From NCBI RefSeq assembly GCF_000143415.4, contig NW_003314289.1:1420293-1484292 (forward strand): a stretch of DNA of 64,000 bases, written 5' to 3'. Each line of letters opens with the position of its first letter. Position 1 is the stretch's first letter. A program made the translations under genes and the position numbers. A model generated the notes under the pieces. It did no database searches, was not told the origin of the DNA, and saw nothing but the letters and a program-made list of their open reading frames with translations. Shown in pieces: positions 1-10,378 of this stretch. This stretch comes from Selaginella moellendorffii. Taxonomy: Eukaryota > Streptophyta > Lycopodiopsida > Selaginellales > Selaginellaceae.

Positions 1-494
1 TATGAGCGAGCACAACGTTCTTCCAGATGGAGTGACTTGCACCACGCTCATGCACGGCCTGTGCCGGGACAAGAGAACGGACGAGGCTGTGAGGCTTTTC
101 CAGTACATGGTGGAGAAAGGCACTGTGGCTGACGTCCTCCCCCACAACATCGTCCTCGCAGGCCTGTGCAGGGAAGGCAAGCTCGCGCAGGCCCTTCTCT
201 TTTTCAAGTNNNNNNNNNNNNNNNNNNNNNNNNNNNNNNNNNNNNNNNNNNNNNNNNNNNNNNNNNNNNNNNNNNNNNNNNNNNNNNNNNNNNNNNNNNN
301 NNNNNNNNNACCAAGCGGTGGATTACTTCCAGCAGATGACATGCTCGGGCTGTGCTCCAGACTACGTTGCCTACAACACGCTCATGAATGGGCTGAGGAA
401 GCAAGGGAGGCACATCCAGGCGGACAGGCTCACACAGGCCATGAAGGAGAAGGGGTTCTTGTCGGATTGCTTCAAGGCGCCGCTCAGAGCCTAA
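1..494 (+). CDS. PPR repeat protein, 3' end, interrupted by an assembly gap
   Basis: C-terminal part of a P-type pentatricopeptide repeat protein; the family binds organellar RNA. The first 69 codons carry 35-residue PPR units (TTLMHGLCRDKRTDEAVRLF, then NIVLAGLCREGKLAQALLFF). After the N run the PPR frame continues in a different phase (VDYFQQMTCSG, then PDYVAYNTLMNGLRKQGR) and stops at 492-494. The frame change across the gap simply means that the 100-N run is a placeholder of unknown size. The 5' end lies outside the window. The family is clear; the target RNA cannot be inferred. Confidence 0.85.
210..309. other. Assembly gap (100 N)
   Basis: A run of exactly 100 N inside the PPR gene. 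The round number suggests an unknown-size scaffold gap; the flanking PPR frames do not agree across it. Confidence 0.98.
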
Positions 495-807
495 GGTAGC
501 TGTCAGCACCCTTTTGCAACTTCCGCGACAAGTAAGTACACAGATTCACAGCTTTTCAGACCAGACTTTTGATGACTCTTTGTTTTTTTCTCGTTTGACT
601 CAGGACGACTTCCATTTCTTGCATGCCTGTGATCCATCTTATTGTCTTGAGTTATCGATCCATCTTGGAGAAAAAAAAGGGGGAAAGGGGGTGACCTTCT
701 TCTTCTCAAACGTTCGTTAGTTGACAATGCATGCTACAACTTCCACAAGATCCAGCATAGGATCTGGGTGTCCTGCCTGCTTGAGACGCTCCATTATGTT
801 ACACTTG

Positions 808-1742
808 TTAGAGGCGTCCCGTTCTGTCCTGGAAGTAAAAACCACTGTTAGCATCCGACCGGTAAGTGCGAGCTATGTTTTTCTGGAAAGGATTTATCGC
901 TCTCACGCACGGGGTCGGTTGCAGTTGATCGCGGATTTGCTGTTGCAAATACTCCCGGCACTTCTCCAGAGCTTCGCGCATCCAGGCGTGACGAACTTTC
1001 TCAATGGCGGTGGCAATTGTGAACTGAAAGAGAACGAGAGAGAGCTAAGTTTGAGTTCATTCTAAATTCTTCCTCTTCTCTCCAGGCATTTACCCATTGA
1101 CGACGTCGAGCCTCCTGCTCGGGCCAGGTCTCGAGCTCTTGAGTCACTTCTAATGCAAACATGTATGCCTTGCAGTTGCCTTTGGTGCACACCATGTCGT
1201 GGCGTTTGCTCGCAAAGATCCAGTGACCGAGCTCTTCCTGGGAGATTTTAGACAAGAATCGAGTGAGAAACTTAAAGAACATCGTACTACTATGAGAACC
1301 TTGATCTGGCCTCGAACGCCGGCTTCTTCGGCAGCCTCTCGGCAAGCTGCGTCCTCGACAGTCTCATCAAACTCCCAGCCTCCCTGGAAGAAGACGCGAA
1401 AGAGAGACGAAAGAGAGACGAACGAGAGACAATGAAACGCGGTGAGAAACCAGACGAGAAAGAAACAGTCGCGTACCTTTGGAAAGACGAGGCCATGGCC
1501 ATTGAGCGAACTGATCATGAGAATTCGGACATTGTCAACAACAGCGTGGGGAGTGGAGCCTCCTTTCTTGAGCCGATACGGTATGCAGCTAGACAGAAAA
1601 AAAGAAAAGGAGATTTCGTTTACGAACTAAAACTCGAAATTTTGTGCTTCCAGGAGCTCAAATTCAATGCTACTCACCCAGCGACGAGCCTGTAGCCCTG
1701 CTCAAATCTCTGCCGCTGTGGCTCGTCGGTGATTCCCTCCAT
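808..1742 (-). CDS. Nudix hydrolase, plant NUDT-like (5 exons)
   Basis: Predicted to hydrolyse nucleoside-diphosphate-linked substrates or diphosphoinositol polyphosphates. Exons on the minus strand: 1742-1678, 1588-1477, 1383-1300, 1237-1094, 1023-808; all introns are GT-AG and phases agree, giving about 206 aa. Exon 2 gives CIPYRLKKGG and VFPKGGWEF. Exon 3 carries the Nudix box: Gly, five residues, Glu, seven residues, then REAAEEAGV, which provides the Mg2+-binding glutamates. Exon 4 ends WPEQEARRRQW, typical of Arabidopsis NUDT4/17/18-type proteins. The start is the ATG at 1742, just before the conserved segment QRFEQGYRLVAG. The last 20 codons before the stop are not family-like, so the true 3' end may be spliced differently. 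The exact substrate is unknown. Confidence 0.85.
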
Positions 1743-3511
1743 TGGCGATTCAACCGCGAAGAAATACGAGGAAGGAGAACGCAAAAGCAAATATTGGAAA
1801 CTTGCGACCGAGGTGAGTAAAACTTCTCAACCGGATTTCTTCATTGAATCGATAGAGAGTTTGTCAAGTTGGAGAGAGGGAGTCGAGAGTGCTGCTGTTC
1901 GTTATCACTCTCGGTCAAAAATCTCGGATTTTTGAGACGAAGAGGTCGATGAGTCTGGAGATCATAAACTTGAGCGAAGTTATCTCCTTCTACGCAATGA
2001 CAGATTTGAGTTAGCCGAAAGAGAAGATGAGAAAGAGAAGAGGGGACAGGGTAAAAAAGAGGGATGGATGAAGAGTCGGTCTCACAGGTTTGGTCTTTTC
2101 CTGGGAAAAAGAAGGGAAGGAAAAAGAAAAAATGGAAAATCAATCACTGGCTGAGTCTTTGTTTTATTTTATTTTGATATTTATTTTTTCTTTTTCCTTG
2201 GCAGAGCACCATTTGCACAGCCGCGATGTTCAGCTTGCAGCAACAGCAGCCTTTTATGAAGAATGAACAACACATGTCAGCCGAAAAAAAAGGGGAGAAA
2301 TCAACACACCAGCAACGGTGAGAAAGTAAGGAAGAAAAAACGAGAGAGACTTCGCATGCTTTCTTTTTTTTCGCAGCGAGGACGATTAGAAGAACTGATA
2401 AGATCTGGAGATGAAACTCTCATCAAAGATCAACATCTACACATTAAAGCTCTTCCATGTGCTTGGCATTTGCATTCGTGCAGTGGGAGCATTGCTCCAG
2501 CCTTGACCAGATAAGAAAAAAGAAAAATTTAAAGTTCTAGAGTGTGATCTTGGCTTGGAACTTGCAAAGTCGACTGAATTTTTTGCATGAACAGATTGAA
2601 GTTCTCAAGATCAAGAAAATCTTCGCTTCCACAAGTACTAGAAAAAAGAAAGAGAAGAAGAAGGCGAAGAAAGAAATGCTAGACGCCGCCCGCGATGGTG
2701 TGTGATATTTAAAGCCTGCGCGGCTGCTACTTAAAGAAAACGATTTACAAAGTTTTGTAAATTCACAGCGAAGTTATGTGGTAATGCGGCGGCCGCGATG
2801 ATTGACTGTATCGTATAACCTTGGTTTTTCTTGTCCTTTAAAGGGAGAAAAAAAAAAGACTATTCTGTTTTTTTTTGTTTTTTTGTTTTTTTTCTTTGAG
2901 AGCCTACAAACATGACAAGTTTGACTACATCTTTGTAGCTACGAACCCCAGCAATTGTCTATTCGCTAGACAAACGATTGATGCCACCGTGCTTGATTTT
3001 GGTGCAACGCGATTAAAAACGAGCTGCTTGTCTTTAGTGCCACCGATGTAACGCTCCTCAAATTCCCAAAATCAAATCCATTCGCCCATCAATTGCAAAC
3101 ATGGATCTAATAGACCCATGCAAGACTTAGATTGTCTATAGACCCTGAAATCATAGACTTCTCGTACAATTACAGCTATTTTTCTAGATTGTTTCTTCTC
3201 TCTTTTGGCTGAGAATCTCCATCCAAAAGCTTCTTTTGCAACTCAGCGAAGCACAAAATGCCAGAGATTCTCACGAGCTTTGAACTTCTGCTGCTCAAGT
3301 TGTTTCGAGGAAGGAAAGATGTTATCACACCTCTCAATTCCTGATGCACTAAAGGCCAAGATGCATTGGCAGCGTGTTGTTTTTACACTAAAAGGAAACT
3401 TCCCTAGGCAAGGAGAAGGTTCTAAGTTGGTTGCCTTAACATTTTCAAAAATGTGGTATATTCTCTGTTTTGGGATATTAAGGTTTACAATTCAAACCTT
3501 AAACCCTAAAC
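1743..3511. other. Intergenic region between two minus-strand genes
   Basis: Contains the upstream region of the Nudix gene, A-rich and T-rich tracts (for example 2850-2900) and the 3' flank of the fucosyltransferase gene. The short open frames here (such as 2263-2514) are low-complexity and show no recognisable domain. No gene is supported. Confidence 0.5.
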
Positions 3512-5272
3512 CTATAATACTGTATTAATATTGACTGTGAGAAAACCAACCTTGAGTTTGCCACCAGTCAATCTCAAGCAATTGATGGCGTAACTCCAGC
3601 TTGATCCCAAAGCGCCCACAAAGAAATCAGCCTCGAGAGCCATCACCAAGTTGACAAAGCTGTTGTCAAATGCTGTCTTGGTACCTAGAGATTCCATATA
3701 TTCGGTCATGTGCATTGTGCCATATTGCCTCCTCACTTCCGTGAAGTAGAACTCCCAGTCTGTGAACTCGTCGGATTCGTCAACCACAGTCTTGTTCAAG
3801 GCAAGATCATCAAGATTTATTGCAATGCTTGAAGTGAGATTGTTCTTACCTGCATTTCCGTGGAGAGCCACACGCTGTGCAATTCCGGAAACTTTCTTCG
3901 CAAAGCGTTGGCGAGGTTCATGTAATCCTTCAAAGGATGGAGGGTCATCTCGTAGCTTTTATCCCCTTGCCTTACATGCACGCTCACGATGGGTCGTGGA
4001 ATCCACACTTTTGCATCGTCTGGCTGGGATGAATTGAGCTGCCAATCTTTTGTAATCGACAACATGACCTTTTCAGCGGCATTTACTCCGAATGCTCGAT
4101 GCCTGGCTTGGTTAAGTAAGTTGCATAAGTATTCACTGGGAAAGCGCAGAAGATAGCGATATGCCTGATCATTAATGTGTTTTGGCATAATCAACGAGAT
4201 CCAATAGTTTAATTACCTGAGCTCTCCACCATACTCGTTCATTGGTCTCATTGGTGTTTGCAATGAGATTTCCATCAAGCTCTTCTGTTGGTTGCATTTT
4301 CTTCCAAGGCTCTCCCCAATGTCTACTGACTATGATTTAGTATATAGAATTAAAGAGAAATGGAACTTAACTTTGGTACACCAGCCCATGGATCAAAAAC
4401 ATTGTCTGAGCGTTTCAATATCCCTGATTTCCAAGCAGACTCATCTGAATAAAGCTCCAAAGCTCTGTGAATGCATTCCTTAGCGGCCTCTGGAGCAAAG
4501 TAGCAAGACCACCTCAAGTGATTTGACCCTGCAACATGGATTTAAAAATATTATTGAAAGTGAGAAATTCTAAGTTCAAAAAACCAACCAGTGCATCCCT
4601 CATGATCTGCTCCAGGGAAGGGCAGTGTAATAAAAACTCTCCCCTCACTCACAGCTGAGGAAAGAATTGCTGAAAGAAAAACCATCTGAGATCCAACACC
4701 AATAGGTGCGGTCTGGCTGTGCCAGTGGGCCAAGAGGAATCTTGCATTGCTGCAGTTTTTGGGGTGTTGATGCAGCCACAAATCCTGCTGGACAAGCCTT
4801 GTTAGAGGGAGATTATCGTCATCACTGCCATGAACCTGCTAGATCATATACTTTGTTAATCAAATTCACACTTCCAAAGGGATATACTTGCCCATGGTAT
4901 GGCTAGAGAAGAATTTGAGGAAATATTGTCATCCACAAGATCTTTCCATAGGTTCCAAGGAGGCAATTCACCATTCTTTCCACGATTGTCCATCTTGGTG
5001 TGGAGCTCTTCACATCTTTTGCAATCTTGAATGTGAGGTGGAAGTAATGCTCTTGGAAGATTTGTGCTGCTGTGACCTCGCTCCAAAACCTTGCTCCATA
5101 GATCCACCAGGGCCTTTATCTTTCTTGGGACTCTTCTTTGTGTGTGTGACCATTTCCTGGAGCCAATTCCTCTCTCTAGTTTATGGCCAATAAAAAGGTA
5201 AGCAATCAAAACAAGCAAGAGTAGCCAATGCAGCCTGGAGCGAGCTTTGCGAATCTTTATTCTCCATTCCAT
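3512..5272 (-). CDS. Fucosyltransferase-like protein, GT23 type (6 exons)
   Basis: Predicted Golgi type II glycosyltransferase that would transfer fucose from GDP-fucose. Exons (minus): 5272-4892, 4835-4589, 4528-4372, 4322-4217, 4164-3850, 3790-3512; about 494 aa. A single hydrophobic anchor (LHWLLLLVLIAYLFIG) lies at residues 15-30 after a basic N terminus. The donor-site signature VSVHVRQGDK in exon 5 is the alpha-1,6-fucosyltransferase HxRxxD-type motif. It is followed by LSTEM, and exon 6 has EADFFVGALGSSWS and GGKLKVGFL, as in plant proteins annotated alpha-(1,6)-fucosyltransferase. Intron 1 needs a GC donor (tgg|gcaagt) to keep the frame into VHGSDDNLPL. The intron 5 acceptor is the least certain junction. 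Acceptor specificity is unknown; core alpha-1,6 fucose is not a usual plant N-glycan feature. Confidence 0.8.
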
Positions 5273-6249
5273 GGCTCAGTTGAGAAGAATAGGCTAGGAG
5301 ATACTCCTACTCAAAATTTCCCCCATTTACCAAACTTTAGATAGGTGAAAGGTTTGGTTCTATTCCTTTTCAAAAACACGTAGCGCGGGCATTTGCGGTC
5401 CAAGATTTTCATTGGAACTCATCGGTCGCCATCGCGAAGGCTTTCATCATGGAATTCACGGAAACTTCGTTGATCGCCGGGAAGATTTCCTGCGCAAGTG
5501 TGGGATCTTCGGCGCTGGAATGCGGCGAGAGGAACGAAGTCCACGAGAAAACATTGCGCTTGGGCATCGACTCAAAGGTTAGAACGAGAGGAGGCTGCTC
5601 CACGAAACTTTAGACCGCTGTGGCATCTTCCTTCAAGTTATTCCTAGAAGTTCTAGAACATATCTAGTTCTCCTCCCATAGAAGGTGCTAGATCTCAAAA
5701 CGTTTTCGACCTGATCCTTTCTAGCGAACACAGAGGTGAGTGAATTCCATGAAATATCATTGCTTTCTGGCATTAGATCAGTCTTGCAAGTTTCCAAATG
5801 CCCATTATGGGCATAACTCTAAGTAGTGTCATATAGGAAATTACACTCCAAGAAGGAGATCAATCACAAACTTCTCAGTATCACCATTCTTCCGTAAGTT
5901 GAACTAAACTTCTTTCGAGAATCCCAAAACATCTCTCCAGCTTCCAAAACACGCCCATGCAAGCAAGATTTCTGGACTTTTTTGTTTGCAGGTGTCGAAC
6001 ACGCCCTTGATGATGGTGAACGCAGCCCAAAATGTGGTCAAATCTAAGTTGTGCAGTGCCAAAATTAAAGTATAAACTTTGTTGACATGGCAATTAAGCT
6101 AATCAGATGCAAGGTCTGGTTTGGTCTCAGTCCGTAGCAGTCCGAAACACAAGGTCCAGTGACAAAGGTTCCACGAGAAAACATTGGGTTAGCACCGTCT
6201 ATGCAGCCACACTTTCCATACATTTGGATGAGAAGATTCGCAAGGAAGA
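5273..6249. other. Intergenic DNA with a possible PPR relic
   Basis: Promoter side of the fucosyltransferase gene plus unassigned sequence. On the minus strand, 5603-5409 reads FESMPKRNVFSWTSFL and later VSVNSMMKAFA, which resembles one PPR unit. It is too short and isolated to be a gene and is best read as a fragment of a decayed PPR gene. The rest, up to about 6250, shows no feature. Confidence 0.4.
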
Positions 6250-7228
6250 GTCGACTACCACCGACGAGAACGAGTTCCTGGACGATGCAAAGACGCTCTT
6301 TTCTGAAAGGCCGTCCTCATCTCGATCGCGAGGATCGTCGGAGGAGAGGATCGAGACCCATGCCACGAGATCGGCCTTGCCCCTGGGGGCCTACTGCGGG
6401 AATGGATTCGTGGAGCGATCCAAAGAGCTGTTTGATCGATCCCCCCAGCGAGATCCGTGATGTGGACGGCGATCACGCAAGCTTAAGCTCAAGAACAGCA
6501 AGAGGATTCTCTCGACAAAGCCTAGCGTGCACTCTCGATGATGCTGGCCGATATAAGGAATCACTGCGAGCTCTACTCGCGATCCAAGACGCTGGAACAA
6601 AACATGATAGCCAGCACGATCGTCAACGCCCGGCGCGGCGATTTCCAGGCGTCGCGCAAGATCTTCGATCCGGCGAGGTGGCCACCGCGTGATCGATGCG
6701 CGAGAGGAATCCAGTGTTGTGGACAGTGATGGTCGCGGGGCTCTCGCAGTGTGGCGAGCTCCACCAATCGCGGGAAGTTCTTGTGCGATCTCCTACGAAA
6801 GATCTCGCGGCTTTCACCTCAGTGATGGGTGGGCGACACGGCCAGCGCGAGAAAGATCGGCAAAGGCCGATCTCGTGGCGTGGATCTCGGTCCTCTCCTC
6901 CGGCGATCCTCGCGATCGCTATGCCGGCGAGGATATCCTCTTCTTCCGGGAGATGCTGGGACGGATCGATCTTCCTCAGCTTGATCGCGGGCAGCAGCCA
7001 CAGTGGGCGGCTCGGCCACGGCCTCGGGATGGAGTTCCAGCGCGACCACGGAACTCTCCGGGGCTCCATCACTACAGCGTGGATTTGCTGGGGCGGGTGG
7101 GGCGATTGATCGAGGCGGAGGAACTGGTGGCGATCATGCCCTTTCTTCCAGACGGAATCGCGATTGGAATTAGATCCTCTCCCCAAGCTTCTCGATCGAA
7201 AGAAGCGCTAGATTGGCTATCGCCCTAG
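6250..7228 (+). pseudogene. Decayed PPR (PLS/DYW-like) gene
   Basis: PPR-like stretches appear in all three plus frames with no single open frame through them. Examples are GFVERSKELFDRSPQRDP (about 6400-6460), NMIASTIVNARRGDFQASRK (about 6600-6665), LWTVMVAGLSQCGELHQSRE (about 6715-6775) and HHYSVDLLGRVGRLIEAEEL (about 7066-7125). Their order matches successive repeats ending in the typical VDLLGRAGRL segment that precedes the E/DYW domains. At least three frameshifts are needed. GC-rich coding-like composition remains. I read this as a relic rather than a multi-exon gene, because the breaks do not coincide with splice sites. Confidence 0.7.
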
Positions 7229-7256
7229 GCCGAGCTTAGCATCCATAGCCAACTAA

Positions 7257-7329
7257 AGTCAACGAAGAATGGTACCGTTGGTCAAGTCAACAAAATCAAC
7301 CAAAAGGTCAACAAAGCCCTAATGGTCAA
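7257..7329. promoter_or_regulatory. Cluster of five W-box elements upstream of SEC61 gamma
   Basis: TTGAC[C/T] in reverse orientation occurs at 7257-7262, 7280-7285, 7285-7290, 7306-7311 and 7324-7329, all within 73 bp and about 90-160 bp upstream of the SEC61 gamma start. W-boxes bind WRKY factors. That they regulate this gene is an inference from position; the cluster could also be a simple degenerate repeat. Confidence 0.45.
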
Positions 7330-7415
7330 CATCTGCCTTTTAAACGGGTTCTCTTAACTGTGGCGCTATTTGAGGGCCCAGGGGGAGAATTAGGGTTCTA
7401 AGAGAAAAGGAAGAC

Positions 7416-7713
7416 ATGGAGGCTGTGGATGTGGTCGTGCGGCCGATGAAGGAATTCGCCAAGGACAGCCTGCGGCTCGTCAAGCGCTGCCACAAGCCGG
7501 ATCGCAAAGGTAAGAGAGATCTCGCTCTCTCTCGCGAGAATTAGGGTTTATAGATCTAGATCTCTGATTGGATTGATCGATTCGTGGGCTCCTGCAGAGT
7601 ATACCAAGGTCGCGCTGAGGACAGCGGCGGGATTCGTAGTGATGGGATTCATCGGATTCTTCGTCAAGCTCATCTTCATCCCGATCAACAACATCATCGT
7701 TGGATCGGGCTAG
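7416..7713 (+). CDS. SEC61G: Sec61 translocon gamma subunit
   Basis: Small tail-anchored subunit of the ER protein translocation channel. Two exons, 7416-7509 and 7598-7713, joined in phase 1 across an 88-nt GT-AG intron, give 69 aa, the usual length for the family. The N-terminal amphipathic helix reads [20 protein letters not shown]. The single membrane span is [20 protein letters not shown], ending NNIIVGSG as in plant orthologues. The start follows a purine-rich leader. Only the upstream W-box cluster is unusual. Confidence 0.95.
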
Positions 7714-7869
7714 AGAGAGTTTTTTGTAAGGTTTCTCCAAGGAAATTGACCATGGAATTTTTTCCCTCTTTTTCTAGTCTCTCCATTTAGCTTTGCCGGT
7801 GGATGGTTTCTCGACACCTGGGAGGACACTGGTCACCGCGAGACACCGCGAGACACCATCGAGCTCGCA

Positions 7870-7876
7870 TATAAAT
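7870..7876 (+). promoter_or_regulatory. TATA box of the LEA-like gene
   Basis: A tataaat motif lies about 190 bp upstream of the ATG at 8062, with an intron-less leader between. Position and sequence fit a TATA box. Confidence 0.45.
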
Positions 7877-8061
7877 CCCCAATCTGGATAAACTCTCTGT
7901 CACTCCAGAGTGGAAGAGGTCTAGGATCCGATCGATCGATTAGTAAGCTCTTCGTCTTCTCGACGCTTTTGGGTTTGTTTTTCCGATTCAGGGGAGGAAG
8001 AAGAATCACTCCGGAGGGGATTTTGGAGTGTGGATCGGTGTGATTTTGTGGATTTGTAGCG

Positions 8062-8298
8062 ATGTCTGGAGCGCAGGGAGCTCTTCCCCCGGGATCATTC
8101 ACCGACACCACCTACGAGAGCCAGGAGGGCGCCAAGATCAAGGAGCGCGTTGATAGCAAGGAAGACGCCCATGGCATCCCCGTGAAGATGGGCACGGACG
8201 AGCAGCACAAGGACGAGGCCGCCGGGCATGGAGGCCCCGTCTTTGGCCAGCCGGACGCCAAGAAGGAAGACGATATCGGGGTCTCGGGCACCGCCTAG
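8062..8298 (+). CDS. Small hydrophilic conserved plant protein, LEA/stress-like
   Basis: A 78-aa single-exon protein, Gly/Asp/Glu/Lys-rich, with no signal peptide or membrane segment. The start MSGAQGA, the internal AAGHGGPVFGQ and the end DDIGVSGTA match my recollection of a small conserved plant protein family (GGPVFG and DLGVTGT signatures) usually described as stress-related or LEA-like. An intrinsically disordered protective role is plausible but not shown. The sequence context around the ATG (gcgATGtc) is good. An ABRE/G-box-like cacgtgg at about 8303 lies just after the stop. Confidence 0.75.
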   Translation: MSGAQGALPPGSFTDTTYESQEGAKIKERVDSKEDAHGIPVKMGTDEQHKDEAAGHGGPVFGQPDAKKEDDIGVSGTA

Positions 8299-8394
8299 AG
8301 CGACACGTGGCATGCCACGTTGTCCCGTGTGGATATCCAAGTCACCAATGTAATTACGTGTTAGGTCAAGTGTGTATAGTCTTAAGTATGAAAT

Positions 8395-8465
8395 GCACTG
8401 CTGGTCTAGTGGTAGAATAGTACCCTGCCACGGTACAGACCCGGGTTCGATTCCCGGGCAGTGCA
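8395..8465 (+). tRNA. tRNA-Gly (GCC)
   Basis: 71-nt cloverleaf. The acceptor GCACTGC pairs with GCAGTGC, with discriminator A. The anticodon stem GTACC/GGTAC encloses a loop with anticodon GCC. The T arm GGGTTCGATTCCC is canonical. Near-identical copy at 15881-15951 (one D-arm difference) and a broken copy at 14151-14218. Confidence 0.97.
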
Positions 8466-8806
8466 AATGTTTGGGTTCTTTATTTTGACATTTTTGAGCT
8501 CAAGAATTTCTGAGTTCAGCTCAGCTGCGTCTGAGTGCTTCAATTTAATGCCTGATTGGAATTTGGAAATAGCTGAAGTATACTTGATTGGAATTTGGAA
8601 ACAGCTGAACTATGATAGGCGTTCATGAGTAGAAGATTTTACCTCATACAATTGTTCTTCCACTCAAATCAAGCAAAGATACATGGATTTCCACTCAACT
8701 CATATCAAGCAAAGATACAGGGATTTGCAGCTCTTATGTAGAGAGACGTTGGAAAGTTCGCTCGCTCTGTTTAGTTTTTGTTACTACTTCCTTTTTGGAC
8801 TAAGTA

Positions 8807-9187
8807 TCACTTGACAACAAGCTTTTCATCTTGCAGCATCCGACTTGACTTGAATGTATTGTCGTTGGCATCTGTCAAATAGAAAGTGCCATTTTCTTCA
8901 CTGATATAGAACGCTGCCTGGGGCTCCAAGTCCCTGACATCCAGATGCAAACCAGTGGGAATTTCATGATTTTCACGGGCCACCATGACAGCAACTCGAA
9001 AGTAAGTTCGAGAGGGAAGCTTGATCCTCAAACTTCTAGAAACTTTTGGGGGGACAACTCCCAGCTTCACACCATAGATCATCCTGAACCTGTCACGAAG
9101 AACAACAATATAGTCAGTGCCATTGGTGATTTGGACCTTTGTGCTCGCAGCACCCATGTATCCTCTATTCTTCCTTCTGTTTACCAC
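8807..9187 (-). CDS. Hypothetical protein or exon, intact member of a three-copy family
   Basis: Open frame of about 126 codons. The first in-frame ATG is at 9157; upstream codons (TKVFVVNRRKNRGY) are open back to a ttccag that could be a splice acceptor at about 9200. Residues include ITNGTDYIVVLRDRFRMIYG, SLRIKLPSRTYFRVAVMVAR and TFYLTDANDNTFKSS, ending in DEKLVVK. The alternating hydrophobic pattern suggests a beta-rich fold. I do not recognise the family. Degenerate copies follow PRMT10 sequence at 13661-14001 and 15418-15700, so this exon travels with the PRMT10 3' end. Whether it is an independent gene, an alternative last exon or a leftover is unresolved. Confidence 0.45.
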   Translation of the reverse strand: MVNRRKNRGYMGAASTKVQITNGTDYIVVLRDRFRMIYGVKLGVVPPKVSRSLRIKLPSRTYFRVAVMVARENHEIPTGLHLDVRDLEPQAAFYISEENGTFYLTDANDNTFKSSRMLQDEKLVVK

Positions 9188-9325
9188 GAAGACTTTAGTA
9201 CCTGGAACTCAGGAGGAATAGTATGAAAAAGAAATAGTTAATATTCACTTTTAAAAGCCATGAAGAGCTGCTAGCCTTTCGTGAGTGTCAATGTTTATAG
9301 TTTGCTTGCAAGAATCAGAAAACTC

Positions 9326-9770
9326 TTAGTTTTCACTCGATAAAGAAGTTGCAAACCATGGCCGGATAAAACTGTTTTCCCGACGAGCGAAGCTCGTGAG
9401 TGATCTTGACATCCATGAGCCGGTGATTGTCTTTGGAGCGAGTGATTTCGATCGAGCCTTGCATAACATCACCGTCTTCGATTACCACTGGAGGCTGGAG
9501 AAGGAAGATCAAAGAGACGCTTTGAAGCATCTGTTTTCTCCAGTGTGTTGTGTCAGTGTCACTTGGACTGTACAAACACTATCTTACTTGTCCAGTTGTT
9601 GTCAACTCGACTTCCTTGTCTGCTGGATTCGACGAGTTTCCCTGGAAAGACACACTAATAGAGTTAGGGAAGAGGAAAAGAGAGCTGGAGAGATTTTCTG
9701 ATCCGCAAGAACCAAAAGTAGCCGGCAAATCCACAGAGCCTAAAGAGTGAACGAGAATCGCGACTTAACA
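9326..9770 (-). pseudogene. PRMT10 3'-end fragment A
   Basis: Minus-strand copy of the last three exons of PRMT10 at 12965-13548. 9575-9333 reads VVIEDGDVMQGSIEITRSKD and then HELRSSGKQFYPA up to the same stop. 9600-9770 matches the preceding two exons (SDTDTTHW region and the segment around LCGFAG) with indels. There is no methyltransferase core, so it cannot encode an enzyme. Confidence 0.85.
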
Positions 9771-10175
9771 GCATTGGAGCAATCGATCTCTTTCACAACA
9801 ACAGGCTCGGATATAAGTTCGACCATCAGGAATGCCGCCGTACCCGGATCGTACGGCGATGCTATCAAACAGGTCCTTGGCCTCGTTCACAAGTCCAGCT
9901 TTACCACTGTGATCTTCCTTGGAAACCAACTCCATCGATCCAAAGTATTGACAGGCCTCTTTCAAATGACCTGAGTGGCTCAACGCTCTGTAAGAATGCT
10001 CATAAATGTTCGACTAACACCCTCCAATTGAGAATGTAAAGGAGAGTCTTGGGGCTCTGTGTGCATCCTGGGAATATCCCTGAAGCAGCGAAGTCCACAA
10101 CACAATGCTTTCGACCGGCGCAGCGTCAAGGAGCTTCTTAGCATCGCTTCATGTCCATTTCGGGCATATGCGTGC
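9771..10175 (-). pseudogene. PPR relic, first tandem copy
   Basis: Minus strand shows pieces such as HLKEACQYFGSMELVSKED and GLVNEAKDLFDSIAVRSGYG that resemble PPR units, without a continuous frame. Much of the sequence recurs at 10379-10700 (shared segments around caatcgatctct and gagaatgtaaaggagag), and part near 11060-11130, so it is a tandemly copied fragment. Confidence 0.5.
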
Positions 10176-10372
10176 TCCACAATTGGTGTCAACTCGATTT
10201 CCTTCTCTGCTGGATTCGAGGAAAGCCACACTAGTAGAGTTAGCGAAAAGAAAGAGAGAGGGATAGAGCAGGATTTTATCATGAAAGCGTGAACACCAGC
10301 CAGCAGAGCCTGTCGCTTCCAAAAAGAGTAAACGAAAATCGCGAATTCACAGCAGCAATGTCCTGGACCGTT
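10176..10372 (-). pseudogene. PRMT10 fragment D
   Basis: Short minus-strand match to PRMT10 exons 5 and 6. 10190-10215 encodes NPAEKEIELTP (parent NPADKEVELT). 10285-10370 matches the region from ALQDIAAVKSRF through the LCGFAGWFDV segment. It sits at the same place relative to a PPR relic as fragment A, so the pair [PRMT10 piece + PPR piece] is tandemly duplicated. Confidence 0.7.
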
Positions 10373-10378
10373 TCATTG

